From Phoronis australis (taxonomy: Eukaryota; Phoronida; Phoronidae), in assembly GCA_002633005.1 (NCBI GenBank), contig NMRA01000013.1, positions 1,550,185 to 1,614,184 on the forward strand: DNA of 64,000 bases. The letters are read 5' to 3'. A model generated the notes under the pieces. The model saw only the letters and a program-made list of their open reading frames with translations. It made no database searches and was not told where the DNA came from. Shown piece by piece: positions 1 through 10,274 of the stretch; within the stretch, counting starts at the first letter, position 1, and every line of letters begins with the position of its first letter. Made by a program: the position numbers and the translations under genes.

Positions 1-714
1 TTCTTGGATCCTACAGAACTGCATCATTTTTGTGCGGACGGTTTGTTTTCAATATGGCGGCAAAAATACCAACAAAAATGCACTTAAATTTCTTCAATAA
101 AGACTTACCTAACTCAGTAAATTATCATCAGCGAGGTTTAGTGTTTGCTCATGGATGTAATTTGATGGAACTGGTTACTTAAGACACGAATATTTTCAAC
201 TTTAATCGTATTATTTAGTCCCTAACAACGCTTCCAGCTTCTCCAGTAACAATTCTCGCGTCTTCTCTAGATTTCTCGAAAACGCTTTGGCCCTCCTCGT
301 AAGAGGGCGCGTCAGGCAATTTCTTTCAGTACGGCCCGAGCATATTTATCTCATTGGGCATGAGAGGGTTTCGCGGCGGCACGATGAGGCCGACTGTTAA
401 GCTCAAAACGTTTTTTTGTTCCGTGTTACTCTGGTTGCTTTGAGAATAGTTCGGTAGGCAAAGTGTATCAATTTTCCTTTTTTATTGTGGGTGGGCATTC
501 TGTTGCATCAACTGCCTAAGCCTCACTAGTTGCAATGTTGGTTGAAACTGACTCCAGTAAACCGGTTCGGAGTGCGGCAACTGATCGACACAAAAACCAA
601 GTTGGCTACATTTAAGTTCATTTCACGATCGGTCTCGGTATGGAAAACAATTGCTCTTTCGGGCTTTGATCAAGAACGTAGGATTAAGGAAATATGAAAA
701 TAAAAATGTTAAAA
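1..714. other. gene-poor left edge
   Basis: I see no supported gene here. A sequence at about 50-65 resembles a YY1 core (ATGGCGGC), which could belong to a promoter of a gene outside the window, but nothing else supports that. Confidence 0.3.
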
Positions 715-719
715 TTATA

Positions 720-994
720 CAGGGGCGGATCCAGGACTTGAGTTAGGGGGGACAGGGCACGGGAATAACCAGAATTTAGGCCCAGCCTAAAATGTGGGGA
801 CGCAGAAGCCTCGAATGTTTGGGGTTGGGGACCTGTTGACTAAAAAAAAAACGGGGTTTGTGCAGTTTGCTCAGGGCCTATGCATTGTTTATTCCCCGAC
901 GAGCCCCTGCTTGCGCGCACCCGGACTCCCAATGGTATCTGGTAGAATTTTAGGGGGGGGGGCATGGCCCCCCTCCCCCCTAAATCTGCCACTG
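720..994. mobile_element. small non-autonomous DNA transposon (hAT-like ends)
   Basis: A 275-bp element begins CAGGGGCGGATCCAGG and ends with the imperfect inverse, CCTAAATCTGCCACTG. It is flanked by the 5-bp direct repeat TTATA (715-719 and 995-999), read as a target-site duplication. It contains a G-run/C-run hairpin near 949-980 and no transposase. CAG..GG termini are typical of the hAT superfamily; the usual hAT duplication is 8 bp, so assignment to a 5-bp lineage is inference. The 98-codon frame over it is not a gene. Confidence 0.7.
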
Positions 995-999
995 TTATA

Positions 1000-2545
1000 T
1001 ACTAGGCGTGTTTTCATATCTTCAGAGAAACTTGATGATACTCAGGTAGGCTTGTTCAGAGTATTCCGAGAATATTTTTATGCAGAGTAATTTTTGGCTC
1101 CGCCTACAATAAAACAGTTTGAAAAAAAATCCAGAAGTTCTTAGATAACGCTGGAACTAGCGTATTTTCGAGAGTCCACTGAGTTCCCACATGATATAAG
1201 GGATTACATGACCTTACAGTCAATATGCGTGGGCCGTCTAAGGCCCATCTATCATCTTAGAACTGAGTGAAATCTTTATTCCTTAAACAATCGAACACGT
1301 ACCTTAATTACACGAGTTAGCTTCAATTCGTGTATACTTTACGAAGATACGCTCGTAGAGTGTTTTGGCTTGTTTATTCCTCCGTGAGTCTGAACTCGAC
1401 AAACCCGGCCCGGGCCAAACCGAGTAAACCTCGGCCAAAGATACTATATCTATAAAATCTTTGCCTCGGCTCTGGCCATACTGCACAACCGTCTACAGTG
1501 AATGACTAATTTCAGAAACTGGTGAAGAGCCTGGACAGACTAAACACATAAACAAACTGGACATGTGTTACATAATTGGAAAGCCAAATCTGAAAAATCC
1601 AAGCATGACACATGTTTTCCATTAAAATCGACGCAGGACTAAAAAAACAACTCAAAATCAGAATTTTTAAGCTAGGACCTGCAATTTATCACGTCAGGAC
1701 CAACATTTAAAGGTCAAGTGTACAATGACTTCGGTTCTATGAGACAAAAGAAATTAAACCTGATAACTAAAGTCATAAATTTTTATTTGTGTTTTCCGTC
1801 TTGCAGAGTGAAAATATTACTTTGGACTATTTTGCATAAGTGAAAATTCTGATTTTGAGGTTATTTGTTTTGGGTCCTGGACAGTAAAAATTATATTTTT
1901 GTCTTGTTTTAATCTTGCATGGATGTGTCCTGGATTTTTTCGCTTAGGTTGGCTTTCCTGGACTACCCCTGTTGACCTTAGTTCAATGGTAGGGATACTA
2001 TCATCTCCAATAGTGTTGTATTAGTATCTCAATGACTGGGCTATTTCAAAACAATCGTACACACCTTTCACTCGTTTCTCAAATTCACTCCGTGTGTACA
2101 TCACTGTGATAAACATGCAGCTATTTGTTTGTTTGTTCGTTTTCTGCCAATGTGATGGACTGAAATGACGACGTTGGAAACCCGCCTTTTAAGCAAATTC
2201 TACTTTTTTATTAATTTTGTACTGAATCCAAGTGTCTTTATCAAATTGGCTTCAATTCATTTGTTTCTCATAGATGAGATGTGCTTTACTGTAGATGAAA
2301 TATGATATCTGAGGTCGAGTAGACAATAGTCAGTACAGTGGATTTGTGCATTCACAGAACAAAACTTACCCGCTCTGTCAAGCCTGTTCTCAACAAGTCT
2401 CAGTTTTTCAACGGAAGGGAGGTTCACATGTCCACAACCAACCTCCGAAACAAAAATAACTACCAAATTTCCCCAAACGCACGATGTGTCGGTTTTAGCA
2501 ACTAACATAGTTAAAATTCTGACTTATATTATAAATAGAAGCGAA
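1000..2545. other. intergenic, no gene seen
   Basis: AT-rich intergenic DNA. The short open frames here lack splice context, family resemblance or codon bias. I see no RNA gene. Confidence 0.4.
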
Positions 2546-2610
2546 TCGTGATACGGTGGCCCGAAAGTATCATCGCTACTTCAGTTTATTAATTTTTTTA
2601 TTTTTCCTTT

Positions 2611-2907
2611 TCCACCTAGGTGGAAATAATTCAACCTAGGTGGGAACTATTTTCACCTGGGTGGAAACTATTTTCACCTAGGTGGAAATTATTTCAACCT
2701 AGGTGCAAAATATTTTCACCCGGCTGGAAACTATTTCAACCTAGGTGGAAACTATTTCAACCTAGGTGGAAATTATTTCAACCTAGGTGAAAATTATTTC
2801 AACCTAGGTGGAAATTATTTCAACTTAGGTGGAAATTATTTTCACCCGGGTGGAAACTATTTCAACCTAGGTGGAAATTATTTTCACCCGGGTGAAAATT
2901 ATTTTCA
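2611..2907. repeat. 21-bp minisatellite, left arm of foldback element
   Basis: About 14 head-to-tail units of roughly 21 bp, each with CCTAGGTGG or the variant CCCGGGTGG followed by an A/T-rich spacer (AAATTATTTCAA type). The array is the left subterminal part of the foldback transposon. Confidence 0.9.
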
Positions 2908-3578
2908 TGCTTGTACGCCGTTTGGTTAACGTGGCGTCATCTACTTTCGCTAGGAACAAGTCACGTGTCAAGCCATAGCTGCACACCCTTTTGTAGCACT
3001 CTAAAAACAATGCTCTTTGTTTTGTTTATTCATGTCAATCGGTTAGATCATTCTGCCACCACATGTTTGCAGACATATGTGTTAAAAGTGTTAGCATATA
3101 CAGGACAATCTGTGCAAGGAATTTGTATCCTCTTGTGAATCCATAAGATGTGATTCACCGTACGTCTTTTACCATTTGTGGGATATTTATAACACTATCT
3201 GTGCCTTTTGTTGCTAGTTGTGTAACTTTAAGTCTTTGAAACCTGTCAGCACGGGAAGGGTGAGGCTTTTGGACAACAACAATAATCTGTCATTTATTTA
3301 TCGGAAATTTCTCAATATTCTATACCATATACTATATTTGTTAATGGCTTGGGTTCGTTGTTGAAATCCGGCAACTTTATTCAGAGAGTTGTTTTGGAAC
3401 TAGGAGTAATACGTAATCACGCTGTCTCTGTTAAAGTCCGCGGCAAATCCAAGAGGCAGATAAGACGCCGACATTGCAACCAAATCTGAACTTTGTTGAA
3501 CAAAATGGCTGGCCCAATCGGCCTTCACCTACAAGACTTCATCCAATCACAACACAGATGAAAATAGGTGCCCGGATG

Positions 3579-3682
3579 TATAACATTTTCACTCAGGTGA
3601 AAATAATTTCCACCTAGGTTGAAATATTTTCCACTCGGGTGAAAATAATTTCCACCTAGGTTGAAATATTTCCTCCAAGGTG
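3579..3682. repeat. 21-bp minisatellite, right arm (inverted)
   Basis: About five units of the same repeat as 2611-2907 but reverse-complemented (CCACCTAGGTTGAAA and similar). This arm is much shorter than the left one. Confidence 0.85.
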
Positions 3683-3750
3683 GAAAAGGAAAAATAAAAA
3701 AAATTAATAAACTAAAATAGCGATGATACTTTCGGGCCACCGTATCGTGA

Positions 3751-4383
3751 CCTTTGGTCTGCTAACAAAAATTCTCGAGTTTTCGCATTCTCTTGTAACA
3801 ATCGCGAAAATTTTAAGATCCTTCGGTGTTTTTCGAAACGTCCGAAACATTGACAATCTAAATGTGACCTCAACGTGTTCCTGGAAAAATCAAAACATAT
3901 CTTGTAAATTCGCAAGATCTAGTCCAGTTTCAATTCCAGAGTATTCAAAACCACGAACCAACGAAATATGGTAAACAACAAGAATTCGGGGATTTTAAAA
4001 AGCCAAGGTTGTGGTTTGTAAACAAAGCCTGCCCACGGGACGGTGTCTGAGGCTGACTATTAAATGTAGCGTTGTGGTTCGTTGAGTGTTCATTCTTATA
4101 CTAACCTTAAACTTCGTTTGTGTACAGCGACGATAACTCAACCTAACTTTTTAACTAATTGGTAGCTGGAATTATTGTTGTCTGTCGGATGTGTGTCGTC
4201 CCCATGGCTCTCCCACACTCCACTCCCCCACCCGGTGATGTCGCTGCGCGGGTAGTCTCTCCCTGGTCGTTACCGGTTATGCCGGCCTATCTTTGTACAA
4301 ACCCTGCCCGTCATTGGTAGGCCATGGCAAAACACTATATATAGTGCATGGTATGTTGTTAAACGAACGTGTTCATATGAGGC
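3751..4383. other. intergenic between foldback element and gene A
   Basis: No gene recognised. A short perfect palindrome, CACTATATATAGTG, lies near 4331-4344. Confidence 0.35.
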
Positions 4384-4389
4384 TTTATT
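4384..4389 (-). promoter_or_regulatory. poly(A) signal of Cys-rich gene A
   Basis: On the minus strand this reads AATAAA, 134 bp after the stop codon of gene A, a usual distance for a short 3' UTR. Confidence 0.5.
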
Positions 4390-4522
4390 ATAGAACCTAG
4401 TGTGTTGTCACGCGTGTGAACAGTTAATTCCACGTGATTCAAACAAATTTTATGAAAGACATGCTTAGTCAGTGACGTGTGTTTTAGAAAGCAACGACTG
4501 TCAGCGTAAATTGCCGTAGTCG

Positions 4523-5774
4523 TTATCGGGGCTTTCCAAGAAAGGCACACTTCAGTACAAAGTCCGGGGTATTCTCAGTTTGCCTTCGTCCGTTGGCGCA
4601 TATTTCCTCGCAGAATTCCTTGTCCTTACAACCTTCGAAAGCCTTGCCGTCTTTTAAACACTTCCTGATTGTTGCGGGAGTTTCCTGTTGGCATAAAAGA
4701 AAAATTAGTCGTCATCGATCTCAGTCTACTTAAGTGGGTGCCTTTCGTCAACACAGTACTCTCACCCACTCATTCGCCCGGCCCGCTCGATAAATGCATG
4801 AAACTCTAAGAATTGATTCGCGCGCGGAATCCGAAGCGCGTAGCGACGAGCGGAGGGAAGGTCGGGAGGGGATTTCTCTCCTCCCGTGTAAGATTTTTTT
4901 GTAGATGATTTCGTTTTCCTGGCGTCGTTTTTTTATTTTATTTTTCATAGTTTTGATCCTGTCCCTGGAGGGTTTAAGCCCCCTGCTCCTCCCCCCCGTA
5001 GATCCGCCTCTGAGGCATCAGCGAGAATTGTCGATTTGCAAAAAAAATCACAGTGTTTTGTTGTTTTAAAGCTCACCTGGTCAACGCTTAGAACTTTAAA
5101 AAGTCTATCCCATACAATAAACCCAAAGCGTTTTGGCAATAAAACTGACAATGGACTTTTTATGAACAGTTGACTTGGACAAAACATGAAGATTAAGCGC
5201 GTGCATCTGTGTGTCGTGAACAAAAATATTTTTTAAGATGCGTCTTCACAAATGTAGGCGCACGGGCCTAAATGCGGCGGGCAACCAAACTTAGAGTTTC
5301 AACGAACAATTGTGTTCATACCTTCGAGCTTTCTATCAATGGTCTGCACCACTTCATACACTCAGGATCTTTGGCACATATGGATGTCGGCTTGCCTTCG
5401 AAGAAACAAGATGAGAATTCCTCGGAGTTTCCTGATATGTATATGTTACTGGTAAACGTGGCGTTAAACGAGAAGCACCATGATCGACCACTTTTCCCAA
5501 TGTTGCAAACTTCTGTCACCTCGGAGCAGTTGAGACGATTTTTCAGTCCATACACGCATAGCGAAGGCGTAATGGTATTCAAGACGTACATGTGTCGGAC
5601 ATAAGGGCAGAAAGTTTCACACCAAAAGTTGCGTGATCCATCTGGGTTTCGACAAGTTTCGGCAAAATCCAGATATAGGCGTTGACTCGGGTCAAAGACG
5701 TATGTCGCCGAAGAGCCGCCGATGCAGTAAAATAAAACGACGATTATGAAGTGGCGTGACTTTATGGGCGTCAT
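4523..5774 (-). CDS. Secreted 16-cysteine protein A (2 coding exons, 204 aa)
   Basis: I do not recognise this family by name. The coding exons are 5322-5774 (151 codons) and 4523-4684 (53 codons plus TAA), joined by a phase-0 intron (AAG|gtatga ... caacag|GAA). The ATG at 5774 directly follows a consensus acceptor (ttactttcag|ATG), so a 5' UTR intron is likely and the longer upstream frame is intronic. The N-terminus is a signal peptide (residues ~1-23, hydrophobic core FIIVVLFY). The mature part has 16 cysteines, 11 in the first and 5 in the second coding exon, as in B and C. The motif C-x3-FCP-Y is followed by repeated C-x(2,3)-G-x(5,6)-C-x(5,6)-C-x3-C modules. In the second module the last spacing is 9 instead of 3 residues. 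It has two N-glycosylation sequons (NCS, NAT). It is probably extracellular; the function is unknown. Confidence 0.8.
5001..5012. mobile_element. solitary transposon terminus in gene A intron
   Basis: GATCCGCCTCTG next to a C-run is the inverse of the CAG.GGCGGATC end seen at 720-994. I found no matching left end nearby, so this is a truncated or rearranged copy inside the 4685-5321 intron. Confidence 0.4.
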
Positions 5775-5813
5775 CTGAAAGTAAATCTGTACCAGTTTCA
5801 GGAGAAAATACAA

Positions 5814-8040
5814 TAAATCAGGTCCAGAAACTGTTGAAGAGGTGAACTGCTATGAAGTTATACGCTCATGGTTTTCTTTAAACTGTGTCGTCCTTGACAC
5901 CCACTATGAGGTAATTAGAGGTGATGATGTTCATTTTTTACACTTTCGGGTTAATAGTTAAAGGGGATACAAAACTCACCGTTCTGTCCAACAAATGATC
6001 CGCTTAGGACAAGAAGTATGTGTACTTCGACTCACTTTGAAACCTGTAAAAAACTAACACCCGCCCCCATCAATTTCAGTCAAGGCCTGGTGTGAATATA
6101 TTTTTTGAAAAGATTTACAAAAGCAAAGGCATGATTTTCAAAATGATCGGTAAAAAATAAAAAACAGCATCATTTTGCTCCTCTCGGGTGGTCTTTCTGT
6201 TTTGAAAAGCTGAGGAACTCAAAAATACCGCACCACCGGCTCGAATTTCTGAAAAAAAAAACACAGATTAGACCAGAACTAACTTTGTAGTTTTGACTTT
6301 AGTTCCATACTGAGAGGAAAAGTGTTTTTTGTGTTTGCAATAAACTGATGGTTTGTCATTTCTTGATACCATGCTTGAACGATTGTCGAAGGATGTCGCC
6401 GGTATGTCATAAATCGGATCGCGCAGACCGAATTTTAACTCACAATTATGTCTCAAATTAAACAGACGACATCAGCCGCAGTTCTTTGTTCCGCTCGGTA
6501 GACCAGCAACACTAGGCTTGTCATGAAATTACTGTCAAGCTATTCAGTAAAAATGTTTGCGAAAATAATTTATTAGAACTAAAAGTAGTAAGTAGAGTAT
6601 AAAAATTTAAAGCTAATGCAAAAATCATTGGAATATTATGAAAACAAGCCGAATTCACACAAGCAACCACGAACGACTTACCTTTGACGAAATGACTTGA
6701 ACACTATCATGGACCAGCATAAAAAGTATTAGTGTTTTTTTTTTAACGAAGACGCAGATGCCCGACAATTAACCTCAAATAACATTTGCAGATTTCACAC
6801 AGGCTCGATTTAGTCATTAGACGGTTTGTTGAGAACTAAAGGGAGGCTCACCAACCGCAATTAAGATATCACTAAAATAGCGATCTTAAATGTCATCAAC
6901 AATTTCTAGTCGGGTGTTATAAAAAGGATAGTGACGTCACGGAAATAATACGTTCAGGTATCAGCGAAACATTTGTTTAATTCTGTAATTTTTAAATGTT
7001 CGAGTGTTATTACTCGGAAGGTGGTTAACTCACAAGTCTGGAGCGTAGTACATTGCGACGCAAAATAATACGCAAATGAAATTTTAAACAATTAACGTGG
7101 AATTTTTTTTTGCAAAATCGCCATGTGTAATTCAGAGACACGGAGGTATTGCCTAAGGTGTTAACTTTGTTTTGTTAATTATATAACTTTAAATATTGAA
7201 ATAACTTCCAATTGTTTTGAAAATGATAGCATTGCTTAAAAACAACACAAAGATTGGACATTCTATTATAAATAGAGGGAAGTCACGAGATGAGGCGCTA
7301 CTTTTTGTGTTGCACCTCGCTGATAAGGGAATTTGGTATATAAATCCTTTTGATGCATTGCATTAAATGCTCATATTAAACATCGCTGACTTCGACGTTG
7401 GCGGTTTTTGTTCCACTATGATGCAATTCACTTTCAATGAAACCTAGATCAAATCATTCTGTTAAATCACAGAATATTGGGGCCCATTCCACATTAAATC
7501 GTCGCGTGTTTTGTATGTCCGTTACCAGCTACTCTAATGACCTTGTGACCGCAGCCGACTAGTCGTTAGTCTCGAAAAATGTCTGCCTCCAGAGTTCAAA
7601 TTAACGAAATTTTTGAACTTACACATCATCGTGAAACGATCCCCAGTTCTTTGACAAGGAATGTTTTCAACAAGTCAGAGATAATATTGCGGTCTGAATT
7701 CAGTTCTTCGTGGCAAACTACAGATGGATATAGTTATATTTGCCGATAGTTCAGAAATAATAAATTTTTGAAGTTGGTGCACGCCTAAACAAGATTGTAA
7801 ATCTCAGCCTCCTCGTTTCCAAAAAGTAGGCCAGCTCTGCACCCACAGCTGTCAAGACGTTCCTCACAATATCGTTAAAGCTGAACATAGGGGCCCCTTT
7901 AAATCCTTTTGGAATAGCACTCGCTGTCCGTTATGGAAAGCCCGAGGACAACGTTGAACTATAAATGAGATGATTTTAAAATCTTTGACGACCATGATAT
8001 ATTGGCACTTTGCTGAACATGTATTGTGTCCTCAATAAAT
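5814..8040. other. intergenic, no gene seen
   Basis: AT-rich DNA upstream of gene A. It should hold gene A's 5' UTR exon and promoter, but I cannot place them from sequence alone. No other gene is supported. Confidence 0.35.
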
Positions 8041-8045
8041 AAATT

Positions 8046-8079
8046 TAATAATAATAATAATAATAACAACAACAACAAG

Positions 8080-8145
<66 letters not shown>

Positions 8146-8147
8146 GA
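8046..8147. repeat. (AAT)n microsatellite
   Basis: A run of about 30 AAT/ATA trinucleotides, interrupted by a short AAC stretch near 8066-8080, followed by degenerate copies (GTAATA, AGTAGT) to about 8225. Confidence 0.95.
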
Positions 8148-8574
8148 TAACGAGTAATACTAGTGATAGTGGTAATAGTATTAATAGTAGTAACAGCAGT
8201 GATAGTAACGTAATACTAATAAAAATGATAATAGGTCGCCAAATTCATGTCGTTTCAGCCCGTGCCGTTCCTGCAGAAGATGTATTGGAAAAGTGCAGCC
8301 CAAAAGGGTGCTTTTTCACAGAAAAAATACTCTCCAAAATGGTGCCATTTTCGAAAAAAATATACCTAAAAGGTGGCTTTCCTGAATGTCTGGAACAGAA
8401 GTAAATTTTTACACAAATTAGTCTCTAAATGGGTCACTTTTTTGTTCGAGCCCACTCTCTAAACGGGTAGGTATTCAAATTTTTCTGGTGGCACTCCTCG
8501 TCGAAAAATACTCCAGTACCTCCCGGCCGTGTCAGATACCACTTGTTCGTGATTTTGGTCATTTTCTTTACAAT

Positions 8575-8740
8575 ATGACGTGGGTTTCGTAAAATGTAAC
8601 AATGGTACATTTCTTGCATGTGCGTTCGACGTGAAATGTAACAACTACGTAAAATTTAACAACTTGTTACACTTTAGGAGAGGCTTAGCAACGTAAAATG
8701 TAACGATTTTTACATTTTACGAAATTCCTACATTTTACGG
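8575..8740. repeat. cluster of direct and inverted CGTAAAATGTAAC motifs
   Basis: The 12-14-bp word CGTAAAATGTAAC occurs about six times in both orientations within 165 bp, with variants such as CGTGAAATGTAAC and CGTAAAATTTAAC. The pair at 8692-8721 forms a perfect hairpin with 12-bp arms and a 6-nt loop. No gene overlaps it. Confidence 0.7.
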
Positions 8741-9330
8741 CGTATCAAGGCTCGTCGATTTCCATCGACCCAGTTATTTGACGTAACTAGCTTACGCAAA
8801 GCCAATTCATGTCACAGACGAGGTAAGTCGAGATCAGTTCTGCACTAGTATACCTACATGTATTTGACCTTAGCGATAGATACTCGTTAAGCTGTGTATG
8901 GTGTAATTGTTATGTTGATGCATTCATTGAAAATGACTAAACAACAATGAGTACCGTCATCGAAAGCAGCTGCTCCCTTACTCCACACCAAAAGTGTCTA
9001 ATGCAGGCACTACGAAACAGCTAGTTCATTGTCAAAACGCGTTTTATAAAACAAAACTCCTACAACATGTTCTGCCCACTGCGCTTAAGCTGCATTTTCT
9101 TGTTTAACTGGCTCATCTAAAAACGAAAATAGAATTATATTGTTTACTCTCACAAAATTGGTCTCCTAATGGTCCTTACGGTCCCGTGATCCAGAAAACA
9201 ACTTTTCTCATATCGGGTTTCCCAGCCGCTGTAGAATGCTATTTCTGAAATTAACCAGATCATCGAAACCACAGCGACTCAAAGGTACGGCTTCAGAGTT
9301 TTAACACACACACACACGCACGTACACAAG

Positions 9331-10269
9331 CATAGGCGGATTTAGGGGGGGCCCAGGGTGCCCGGGCCCCCCCTTTGGCTACCGCAAAAAATAAAACAGT
9401 AAGAGCGTAGGGAAATGGTGATTTTATTAATTAACCCCGGTAATTAAAAGTATACGGGGGCTAAAATCCAATTTCAAGTGTCAAATTCGGAACACGGCGC
9501 ATCCGTAACGGAGCTATGGCTAAGTATAGGCTCTTCCGCGATATCCCAGGCGACCGGCAGTGGCGCTGCGCACTACGACTCCGTTTCCGTCGTCTGCTCC
9601 ACTGTGCAATGAAGAAAATTTACTTCATTTTTTAAAGAAAATGGAATCTGAGTGACGATGAAAAAACAGAAGCTGCTGGCAAGTTGTGAATTTTAATCGA
9701 AGCCTTAGTGAATCACTCAGAATCGCGCAATACTCTCTTTGTCAAACCTTATCATAAGACGATTTCCAAAGCAATCCAGTCATTATTGCCAACACGAAAA
9801 ATGGATTTGGTCTTTTGGGCATTTGAAGACTATTTCAAATACGACAAATTTGTTAAGAATTGATGGCACAAAATATAAAACGTGTAATACGCATTACAAA
9901 AAGAATTAGGTTTCGCGCGCAAACGCTGTGAACCATAAACAAGTAGGTATTTTAGTATCAGTTTAGTAGTAAAGTCGTGATGGTGTAGTGGTAACGCACT
10001 GGAAAATCCAGTTTTTCCTGTTTCACACGTTCTCCATTTTTTTGTTTTTTTTTTGCCTTTTTTTCTTGGATAATACTTCAGGAATCAAGGAAAATGCTTG
10101 ATTTTTAGAGGTAAAAACAGAAAAATTTCCTGGGCGGGAGGGGGGCAAACCCCCCTCCCGACCTCCCCCCATTCGGTGCTATGCGCATCTACAATCGTTC
10201 AGTTTGCGCAAATGCTTGCAGCCGGACATAATGTTGCCCCCCCCTTGTGACATCCTAGATCCGCCACTG
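9331..10269. mobile_element. 939-bp non-autonomous DNA transposon (hAT-like ends)
   Basis: It starts CATAGGCGGATTTAGG and ends CCTAGATCCGCCACTG, the imperfect inverse. The 5-bp direct repeat ACAAG lies on each side (9326-9330 and 10270-10274). Subterminal G-runs and C-runs can pair, and a strong hairpin of G9/C9 type lies near 10137-10164. No transposase frame is present. It carries a tRNA-like segment near 9975-10035. It belongs with the elements at 720-994 and 52512-52675. Confidence 0.75.
9975..10035 (+). other. tRNA-like segment inside transposon
   Basis: TGGTGTAGTGG at 9981-9991 fits the RNA polymerase III A box (TRGYNNARNNG) with a D-arm-like context (GGTAACGCA). A stem CTGGA/TCCAG follows where an anticodon arm would be. 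The B-box position (GTTTCACAC) is a poor match, so this is at best a tRNA relic and not a functional tRNA. Confidence 0.35.
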
Positions 10270-10274
10270 ACAAG

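Larger units (their letters stand above)
2552..3744. mobile_element. foldback DNA transposon with minisatellite arms
   Basis: The element is 1193 bp. It starts TACGGTGGCCCGAAAG and ends with the exact inverse, CTTTCGGGCCACCGTA, and the inverted similarity continues for about 60 bp into an AT-rich tract. Inside both ends lies a tandem array of a ~21-bp unit built on the palindrome CCACCTAGGTGG: about 14 units on the left (2611-2907) and about 5 in opposite orientation on the right (3579-3682). The 6-bp direct repeat TCGTGA flanks it (2546-2551 and 3745-3750). Reading the ends one base further in gives an 8-bp duplication with one mismatch instead. The centre (2911-3578) has no transposase, so it must be mobilised in trans. 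Foldback elements with tandem-repeat-rich arms are a known structural class; the superfamily is not clear. Confidence 0.85.

Noticed and set aside
211-343. Minus-strand frame of about 43 codons with a coiled-coil look (FSRNLEKTRELLLEKLEALL)
   Set aside because: It is short, has no ATG or clear acceptor and no neighbours to join. Could be a terminal exon of a gene, but I cannot support it.
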